Shown piece by piece: positions 58,361 to 64,000 of a stretch of DNA of 64,000 nt. The notes beneath the pieces are model-generated. The model was not told the origin of the DNA. It worked only from the letters and a program-made list of their open reading frames with translations, and searched no databases. The first letter of the stretch is position 1. Each line of letters opens with the position of its first letter. The translations under genes were made by a program, and so were the position numbers. Origin of the DNA: RYN-230 sp963770535. GTDB lineage: Bacteria; Actinomycetota; Actinomycetes; Streptosporangiales; Streptosporangiaceae. The stretch spans positions 1,364,001 to 1,428,000 of the forward strand of contig CAVYPZ010000003.1 of the NCBI GenBank assembly GCA_963770535.1, read 5' to 3'.

Positions 58361-58507
58361 CACGAACGAACGAATCGCCTGCGCGGACGGACCTCGGAGC
58401 TACTAATTTCGCGGTCGGCAACAGGATGTACTCACTGGGCACCCGGTCCTGCCCGTCGTCCTCGCAGGCGCAAATCCCTGGGGAGCGGCGGCCGGGTCGA
58501 GGCTCAA

Positions 58508-59270
58508 TGCCACTTAGCTTAAGTTGATAATGATTGGCAATGGCTGGAGGTTGACGAGCCGGATTGTGGGCGGCCCGTGGTGGCGGGTGCCGATGTCGCC
58601 GCGTCTTTTGACCAGGTAGGAGTTGTGGCGAGCCCGGCGGACGACGCGGGGGCAGGAGCGGTGCCGCCGCGCGGGGTTGAGGTTGCGAGGGCTGGTGATG
58701 TCGGCCATGACGGCGGTGAGTAAGTGTTCCTGCTGGTCAGGGGGGAAAGGCCGGGCCTGCGGCCCGGCGGCGGATGATGCGGACGGTACGCAGGAATTTC
58801 ACCCGGTCCGGGTCTATGTCAGCCTCGGTCGCGGCCCGGCAGATCAGGGCGCTGATGGCGTGGTGAGTGAGCAGGTAGGGTGACCACCCGGACTTTCGGG
58901 AATGCGGCCCGGTCCATCCCGCCGCCCGCATACCCGAACGCCTCCGCGTTCGCAGGGCTGTCCGGGGCATCCCACTCAAACCCGTCAACAGCCATCATCC
59001 GCCAGCCACCGAGGAACGCCCCGCGCGTCAGCTGATCCGCCACCGGGACCGCGACCTGCGAGAACAGCTCCCGGAGCGGCTCAGCCCCGAGCCGCTGGCG
59101 AGCCTGGGGTGATCCCGCCGGAGGTCGGCACGCTCCACGAATCACCCCCAGCATCCCCACGCACTCAGAGTCCCGGCCAGCCGGGCCGCGACCTCCTCAT
59201 AGTCATCGTCGGCGAACAGGGCCATCGCCATGCGGTTCGGAGTGACCTCGTAGTTGATGCCGGGCAGAGG
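58508..59270 (-). pseudogene. IS4-family transposase remnant, internally deleted
   Basis: Read from right to left: an N-terminal IS4 transposase part (E-V-T-P-N-R-M-A-M-A-L-F-A-D-D-D-Y, then in another frame P-L-R-E-L-F-S-Q-V-A and A-V-D-G-F-E-W-D-A-P-D) up to about 58880. It joins directly to the C-terminal part (L-L-T-H-H-A-I-S-A-L-I-C-R-A-A-T-E-A-D and R-H-R-S-C-P-R-V-V-R-R-A-R-H-N-S-Y) to the stop near 58514. The DDE catalytic middle (about 200 residues) is missing and at least two frame changes occur. No terminal inverted repeats are evident. A dead insertion sequence. Confidence 0.75.
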
Positions 59271-59288
59271 TCCTGGATGCTGATGGGC

Positions 59289-59316
59289 TTGCCATTAGAC
59301 AGTTCAACTGTATATG
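59289..59316 (+). promoter_or_regulatory. padR promoter with palindromic operator
   Basis: TTGCCA (59289-59294), 16 bp, TATATG (59311-59316), then eight bases to the GTG start, so the message is likely leaderless. CAGTTCAACTG (59300-59310), a perfect 5-1-5 palindrome, fills the spacer and may be the PadR site. Confidence 0.65.
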
Positions 59317-59324
59317 CTGTTGCT

Positions 59325-59663
59325 GTGGCGAGGCGGGCGATGCAAGAAGCGACATTCTTGATCCTGACGGCGCTGGCCGCGGGCAGCCAGCATGGCTACG
59401 GGATCATCACTGACGTCCAGGCGATCTCGGGCGGCAGCGTCCGGCTCAAGGCCGGAACGTTGTACGCGGCACTTGAACGTCTACGGGCAGACAAGCTCAT
59501 CGAGGTTGACCGGGAGGAGATCGTGGATAGTCGACTGCGCCGTTACTACCGGCTGACGCCCGCAGGCGGACGGCTGCTGGCCGCCGAGGCGGCCCGGTTG
59601 CAGACCAACGCCCACGTCGCGCTGTCGCGCCTGAAGCCGGCTGGGGGGGTGCCGGATGAGTGA
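59325..59663 (+). CDS. PadR-family regulator
   Basis: A 112-residue winged-helix repressor: R-R-A-M-Q-E-A-T-F-L-I-L-T-A-L-A, H-G-Y-G-I-I-T-D-V, G-T-L-Y-A-A-L-E-R-L and Y-Y-R-L-T-P-A-G. The GTG at 59325 is chosen because homologues open A-R-R-x-M-Q-E and a -10 box lies eight bases upstream. Its end overlaps the HAAS-like gene by eight bases, the standard PadR-partner layout. Located in the tRNA-flanked island. Confidence 0.9.
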   Translation: MARRAMQEATFLILTALAAGSQHGYGIITDVQAISGGSVRLKAGTLYAALERLRADKLIEVDREEIVDSRLRRYYRLTPAGGRLLAAEAARLQTNAHVALSRLKPAGGVPDE

Positions 59664-60303
59664 CTCCGCAGACCTCGAGCGACGCTACCGGCAACTGCTG
59701 GCCTGCTACCCGCGTCTCTTCCGACGCGAGCATGAGCAGGAGATCCTCGCGGTCCTCATGGACGGCGCCGCCGAGGGTCAGCAGCGGCCCGAGCTGGGAG
59801 AGGCCGCAAATCTGATCAAGCACGCGCTCCGGATGCGTCTGGGGCTTTCCCGAGGAGGAATCATGATCAACGACAGAACATTCCCGATTAACGTCGATCG
59901 ACCCAGCCGCCCTCTCATGACGGCCTTCGGCGCAGGTCGGAAGGGGCCGCGCATAAAGATGAGTCCGTCAACCGTCGACGTGCGCATGGGGTGGGCATTT
60001 CAAGCCACGATTCCGCGTGAGGCCGTCGCATCCGCTCGGGCCCTGAACAGAGACGAACTACGGGGCCCTTTCAGACTCAGCGTGCTGCGCGGAGTCAACT
60101 ACTGGGCAGGCACCGCGCTTGTCAATGGCGCCGGTACCGGGCTGGTCGAGATCACCTTGGATCGGCCGAAGTGGGTACGGCTCGGTCCGCTCCGAGCCCC
60201 GATGCGCCGGCTCATCGTAAGCGCCGAGGACCAAACGGGACTCGTCGCAGAACTCAACCCTGGCGATCAACGCCCGCCTGGTTCGGGCGTCCCAACTCCG
60301 TAG
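59656..60303 (+). CDS. HAAS-like N-terminus joined in frame to an unknown domain
   Basis: Residues 1-63 (L-E-R-R-Y-R-Q-L-L-A-C-Y-P and E-H-E-Q-E-I-L-A-V-L-M-D-G-A) match the cytosolic helical module that normally partners PadR and continues into membrane helices. Here it leads instead, through a perfect AGGAGG site, into M-I-N-D-R-T-F-P-I-N (ATG 59863) and an unrelated ~145-residue basic domain (V-R-M-G-W-A-F-Q-A-T-I-P, A-G-T-A-L-V-N-G-A-G-T-G). The second part may be translated separately from 59863. A fusion by deletion is likely. Functions unknown. Confidence 0.6.
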   Translation: MSDSADLERRYRQLLACYPRLFRREHEQEILAVLMDGAAEGQQRPELGEAANLIKHALRMRLGLSRGGIMINDRTFPINVDRPSRPLMTAFGAGRKGPRIKMSPSTVDVRMGWAFQATIPREAVASARALNRDELRGPFRLSVLRGVNYWAGTALVNGAGTGLVEITLDRPKWVRLGPLRAPMRRLIVSAEDQTGLVAELNPGDQRPPGSGVPTP

Positions 60304-60865
60304 TCGATTCGGCAGGCACCCCGTGCGTGTGACGATTTTCGCTACGGTTTGAACGGCGCACCTGGCGTGCCAGGCGCCTACTGGCGCGCTCTCGGGAATC
60401 GCCGAATTACACGGAACTGCCGGGGCCTCTGGTAACGGGAAGATCGTGATGGGTTGACCCGATCTACCAGGGGTCCCGTTTCCCTGCCGCCTCGCCACGC
60501 CGGCGCAACCAGCTTGACCCGACCCCAGAACCCTTAACTACGCGGCATTGACCCGGAGGGCGCCGCAGGCGGCCTTGATGCGGCTGCCGCGAGCGGGACA
60601 ATCGAAGCCGAGGAGCCGCCGGACCCGGCGCCGCCTACCGGCGCCGCCTTGATGAGGGCGATCTCCCTGGCAGTCCCCAGTCGGCCCGGGAATTGTCGTG
60701 GCTTCCAACGTAGGGCTGACCTGGGCTTACGCCTCGGCACTCATTCCGCGTATATTCCGGGATCTGCGACAGGCAGGGGCATCCGGCGTCATCCGGCTGC
60801 ATGTGATCAACTTCAGCCCGGCACAGAATCCGCTGGTCAGCGGGCTTCGGGCTGGTGAGACAGGG
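60304..60865. other. Region of about 560 bp without a supported gene
   Basis: Contains short frames only. A plus-strand stretch (about 60700-60850) has coding-like composition but no start or family resemblance. It lies between the HAAS-like gene and the tRNA, probably decayed island DNA. Confidence 0.4.
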
Positions 60866-60937
60866 TGCCCCCGGCAGGATTCGAACCTGCGCACACGGCT
60901 CCGGAGGCCGTTGCTCTATCCCCTGAGCTACGGGGGC
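60866..60937 (-). tRNA. tRNA-Arg (CCG)
   Basis: Minus strand, 5' end at 60937. Acceptor GCCCCCG/CGGGGGC, D stem GCTC/GAGC, anticodon stem ACGGC/GCCGT with loop CTCCGGA (anticodon CCG), T arm GCAGG-TTCGAAT-CCTGC, discriminator A. CCA is not encoded. The 3' half is duplicated at 57569. Confidence 0.95.
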
Positions 60938-61056
60938 TCCAGGACGGGAAAAAGAGTATCAGCACCCGGCGGCGCCATGGACCGCCGTGGGCACAGCTTG
61001 GCGGCGGCTTGGCTATGTGGTCGCGGGAAGCATCCGGGACACGCTAGCCTCACGCC

Positions 61057-61551
61057 GTGGCGCAGGCTCTGGGACGCGTTCTCGTGGTCGACGACGATGA
61101 GGTGATTCGCCAGCTCATCGCCGTCAACCTGACCCTGGAAGGGTTCGACGTCGCCACGGCCGTGGATGGCCAGGACTGCCTGGACAAGGTCGCGGCGATC
61201 GATCCGGACGTGATCACGCTCGACGTGATGATGCCCCGCCTGGACGGGTGGGTGACCGCTGGCCAGCTGCGCCGCAACCCGCAGACCAGCCGGATCCGCG
61301 TCGTCCTGATCACCGCGCGGGCCCAGGAGGACGACAAGACCCGCGGCCGCGAGATCGGCGTGGACGCCTACCTGACCAAGCCCTTCGACCCGGGGGAGAT
61401 GATCCGGGTCGTCCGCGAGCTGGCCGGGGCCGCCAGCGAGGCCCGCGGGACCGGGGGTGCCGCGCCGGCGCAGGCTGGCGGGCCAGGTGAAACCAGCGGA
61501 CCAGATAACGAAACGGGCTGGCCCTCCGCCGGCCTGCCCGGGCCTTCCTGA
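61057..61551 (+). CDS. Single-domain response regulator
   Basis: A 164-residue receiver: acidic triad V-L-V-V-D-D-D-E-V-I-R, phospho-Asp in V-I-T-L-D-V-M-M-P, Thr in V-L-I-T-A-R-A, Lys in Y-L-T-K-P-F. The last 35 residues are Gly/Pro/Ala linker without DNA-binding part. GTG start. The tRNA-Arg, response regulator, DALR protein, lysA order is conserved in Streptomyces; the kinase partner is not known. Confidence 0.92.
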   Translation: MAQALGRVLVVDDDEVIRQLIAVNLTLEGFDVATAVDGQDCLDKVAAIDPDVITLDVMMPRLDGWVTAGQLRRNPQTSRIRVVLITARAQEDDKTRGREIGVDAYLTKPFDPGEMIRVVRELAGAASEARGTGGAAPAQAGGPGETSGPDNETGWPSAGLPGPS

Positions 61552-61672
61552 GCCCAGGGCCGGCCTGCGCCCGTCCGCGCCCGCGCCGCCTGAATGGGCC
61601 CGCGTGGCCGCTCCTGGCCGCAACGCGACACCTCTTCTCCCGCGGCTCATCCGGATAACCTGCTCGTCTGTG

Positions 61673-62876
61673 ATGACCGGGGAGCTCAGCGCCATGCTGG
61701 CGGCTGCGGCCGCCAGGGCCGTGGCGGATGGCGACCTGCCCGGCGGCGGCGTCCCCGCTGACCTCCCGGCCCTGGCCGCCGGCACCTGGCGCCCGGTGCC
61801 GCCCGCTGCCGGCGGCGGTCCGGGCAGCTACGCGACCACCCTGCCGTTCGTGCTGGCCCGCCGCCTGGCGGCGGCCCCGGCCCGGGTCGCCGCCGTCCTC
61901 GCCGCAGCCCTCTGGCCGGTGCCGGGGGAAAGCCGTACCGGCGGCCCGGGCCCGGGATGGGTAAGCCTGAGCGAGGCCACGGTGACGGGGGGCGGTTACC
62001 TGTCTCTCACGGTTACCCCCGGCACGCTGGCCCGGCTCGCGGTCAGGATCACCCAGGCCGGCCAGGAATGTGCCCGGAGCCCGGCCCTGCGGGGCGTCCG
62101 GGTGGCCGCGCCGCGGGACGCCCGGCTGGCGGCCGCGCGGGACTGGCCCACCGCCCACGGGAGGCTCCTTGCGGAGCTGGCCGGGCGGCTGTCTGAGGCC
62201 GCGGGAGCCGAGGTCACCTGGACGGCGCCCGCGGGCGGGGAGGCCGTGGCGGGAGAAGGCGGCCCCGGGGGGGCCGGGGAAGAAGACACGGGGGAGTCGG
62301 CGCCCGGGCCGGTCGCGCAGGCCGTCGCGTACGCCGGGGAGGACGCCGTCCGGTTCGTGCTCAGCCGGCTCACCAGCGGCGTCCCCCGGCCGCCGGGGCC
62401 TGGGCTTGACCCCCGGGGCATGGCCGCACAGCACCTGGGCAATCCCGCCTATGCTGTGCGGTACGCGCACGCTCACGCCGCGTCTGCGCTGCGGCAGGCC
62501 GCTGACGCCGGGCTGGCCGGGGCCGGATGCGGGGCGGTTCCAGCCGTGCCTGCTCGCGCACCCTAGCGAGCGGGCACTGCTCGACGCGATGTCCTGGCTC
62601 CCGGATCGGGCGGCCGGGGCGGCGCGCCGGCGGCAGCCGCACGTGGTCGCCGGCTACCTGGAGGATCTGGCGGGCCGGTACTTCGACTGGCAGGAGGCCT
62701 GCCCGGTGATGCGGCCCGGCTCGGTGCCGCCAGCACTGCCGGACCCGGGTCACGCGGGCGGCCCGCTGGCGGGCCGGGAGCTCATCCAGGCCCGGCTGCA
62801 GCTGGCCAGCGCCGCGCAGACGGTCCTGGCGGCGGGGCTCCGGCTCCTGGGCATCGGCGCTCCCGGCCGGATGTAG
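61673..62876 (+). CDS. DALR anticodon-binding-domain protein (ArgRS-like, no catalytic core; frameshifted)
   Basis: An ArgRS-related protein lacking HIGH/KMSKS. N-terminal part includes Y-A-T-T-L-P-F-V-L-A-R-R-L and Y-L-S-L-T-V-T-P-G-T-L-A-R-L-A. The DALR-like C-terminal half has G-N-P-A-Y-A-V-R-Y-A-H-A-H-A-A-S, then (after a frame change near 62525) L-L-D-A-M-S-W-L-P and Y-L-E-D-L-A-G-R-Y-F-D-W. One extra G in ccggggcc explains the change. Streptomyces has the same gene between the response regulator and lysA. Role unknown; it may bind tRNA-Arg. Confidence 0.8.
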
Positions 62877-63009
62877 CCAGCCCCGCACCGGGCCGGCCGC
62901 CCGCCACCGGCGCGGGCGCGGGCCGCCGTACCAGACACAGCCATAGCAAACACAGCCATAAGCCAGCACAGCCGCAGCAAGCACAGCAGACGATCAGCGA
63001 GGACGTGTC

Positions 63010-64000
63010 ATGAGCCGTGTCGCCCACCCCGCCGGACCGCGGCACGCCGACGTGCTGCCCGCGGAGCACCCGCCGATCCCGCCCGAGGATCTGAACGAAC
63101 TGCACCCGGTGATCTGGCCGCATACCGCCCGCCGGGCGGCCGGCGTGCTCAGCGTCGGCGGCCTGGACGTGCGTGACCTGGCCGCCGAGTACGGCACGCC
63201 GCTGTTCATCTGCGACGAGGACGACTTCCGGCAGCGCTGCCGCGGTTACCGTGAGGCGTTCGGGCCCCGGGCCGGGGTGTTCTATGCGGCGAAGGCGTTC
63301 TGCTGCCGCGGCGTGCTGCGCTGGGTCACCGAGGAAGGCCTCGGCGTGGACGTATGCACCGGCGGCGAGCTGGAGGTCGCGCTGCAGGCGGGCGTGCCGC
63401 CCGAGATGATCACCCTGCACGGCAGCAACAAGCTCGAGAGCGAGCTGGCCCGGGCCCTGGAGGCGGGCGTGGGCCACATCGTGGTGGACTCGTTCGAGGA
63501 GATCGCCCGGCTCGCCTACCTGACCGACCCGCCCGTTGCCCCGCGCGGCGCTGCCGGGAAAGGCCCGGTCCGGCCCGGCCCGGGCCGGACCGTTCCCGGC
63601 GGCCCCGTTCCCGGCGGCCCCGCCGGACGGCCGTGCCCGCGGCCCCGGGTCCTTGTCCGGGTGACCACCGGCGTGGAAGCGCACACCCACGAGTTCGTGG
63701 CCACCGCGCACGATGACCAGAAGTTCGGGTTCTCGCTGTCCTCGGGCGCGGCCGACGAGGCCGTGCGCCGGGTCCTGGCCTGCCCGGGGGTGGACCTGGC
63801 CGGGCTGCACTCGCACATCGGGTCGCAGATCTTCGACACCGACGGCTTCGAGGCGGCCGCCCGCCGGGTGCTGGGCCTCGCCGTCCGGATCCGCGACGAG
63901 CACGGCATCGTGATCGATGAGCTGAACCTCGGCGGCGGGCTCGGCATCGCCTACACCCCCGACGATGACCCCGCGGACATCAAGGTCACGGCGCAGAACC
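63010..64000 (+). CDS. lysA: Diaminopimelate decarboxylase (3' truncated by window edge)
   Basis: The last enzyme of lysine synthesis, PLP-dependent. The PLP Lys lies in F-Y-A-A-K-A-F-C-C; V-D-V-C-T-G-G-E-L-E, H-G-S-N-K, H-S-H-I-G-S-Q and N-L-G-G-G-L-G-I follow as in the family. Opening M-S-R-V-A-H-P-A-G-P-R-H is usual for actinobacteria. A Pro/Gly-rich insert of ~30 residues (about 176-208) interrupts the barrel between the helix R-L-A-Y-L and the strand R-V-L-V-R-V-T. gaggac precedes the ATG. Downstream hom and thrC would be expected outside the window. Confidence 0.95.
   Translation, partial: MSRVAHPAGPRHADVLPAEHPPIPPEDLNELHPVIWPHTARRAAGVLSVGGLDVRDLAAEYGTPLFICDEDDFRQRCRGYREAFGPRAGVFYAAKAFCCRGVLRWVTEEGLGVDVCTGGELEVALQAGVPPEMITLHGSNKLESELARALEAGVGHIVVDSFEEIARLAYLTDPPVAPRGAAGKGPVRPGPGRTVPGGPVPGGPAGRPCPRPRVLVRVTTGVEAHTHEFVATAHDDQKFGFSLSSGAADEAVRRVLACPGVDLAGLHSHIGSQIFDTDGFEAAARRVLGLAVRIRDEHGIVIDELNLGGGLGIAYTPDDDPADIKVTAQN

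Larger units (their letters stand above)
57569..60937. mobile_element. Putative tRNA-Arg-integrated island remnant
   Basis: Bounded by the 44-nt tRNA copy on the left and the intact tRNA on the right. Contents: GNAT, IS4-family transposase remnant, PadR/HAAS pair, and about 560 bp without a supported gene. No integrase is visible, so it is a decayed element or one end of several insertion events. Confidence 0.6.

Noticed and set aside
60534..60740. Short minus-strand frame in the island
   Set aside because: Low-complexity Ala/Pro/Gly composition, no start signal, no family.
62877..63009. Lysine riboswitch before lysA
   Set aside because: The 133-bp gap has no recognisable L-box core; it is a repeat-rich linker (cacagccata-type repeats).
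1..64000. Secondary-metabolite gene cluster
   Set aside because: Single methyltransferases, a LanC-like protein, a glycosyltransferase and transporters are present, but no PKS, NRPS, terpene or precursor-peptide core genes were seen.

Overview
The window is about 64 kb of very GC-rich, densely packed chromosome from an actinobacterium, most likely a Streptosporangiales- or Streptomyces-like soil actinomycete. The evidence is codon bias (almost every codon ends in G or C), GTG and TTG starts, and actinobacterial families: two SAM-dependent methyltransferases of the R-V-Y-D-Y-x-L-x-G-K-D type, class F sortase, furA-katG, nitrate-sensor-type histidine kinase, ECF42-type sigma factor, DUF1707 and CGNR proteins. 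The right edge (tRNA-Arg(CCG), response regulator, DALR-domain protein, lysA) matches the conserved Streptomyces order.

Layout. 1-5.3 kb: 3' end of a sensor kinase, a divergent sortase/substrate pair, truncated hemoglobin, SnoaL-like, membrane and DoxX proteins. 5.4-9.4 kb: a frameshifted lipoprotein, a thioesterase, and the peroxide-response pair furA-katG with a leaderless promoter and a strong terminator. 9.4-16.7 kb: secreted GH5 glycosidase, DedA protein, GyrI-like and SRPBCC proteins, LanC-like protein, alpha/beta hydrolase, GNAT. 16.8-22.1 kb: two large MalT/LuxR-type STAND regulators in tandem. 22.3-26.7 kb: EamA transporter, a protein made of four near-identical 57-residue repeats, LURP-one-like protein, DUF1707 protein, thioredoxin, methyltransferase. 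26.8-30.7 kb: Phd/RelE toxin-antitoxin, then an ECF42 module (DUF6069, YCII/DGPF protein, sigma factor, reductase-like protein) with two matching candidate promoters. 30.8-33.2 kb: a YtrA-type GntR/ABC operon under a 30-bp palindrome. 33.3-43.9 kb: a GNAT remnant, CGNR regulator and EamA pair, lipase-like protein, second methyltransferase, CotH kinase, phytase-esterase-like protein, TIM-barrel protein, and an atypical response regulator. 44.4-51.3 kb: LuxR regulator, small membrane protein, two-component system, GT39 transferase, SNF2 helicase. 51.7-57.6 kb: methyltransferase, two truncated head-to-head toxin-like genes, Nudix hydrolase, and a TetR gene coupled to an unusual hydrolase-glycosyltransferase fusion.

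57.57-60.94 kb looks like a small island in tRNA-Arg(CCG). A 44-nt copy of the tRNA 3' half marks the far end. Inside are a GNAT, an internally deleted IS4-family transposase, and a PadR/HAAS pair. 61-64 kb resumes the core genome and ends inside lysA.

Several genes (katG, DedA, LanC-like, lipoprotein, small membrane protein, DALR protein) are broken by single-base frame changes, mostly in G/C runs or at hairpins. This pattern fits uncorrected sequencing indels at least as well as true pseudogenes, so those genes are annotated across the breaks.
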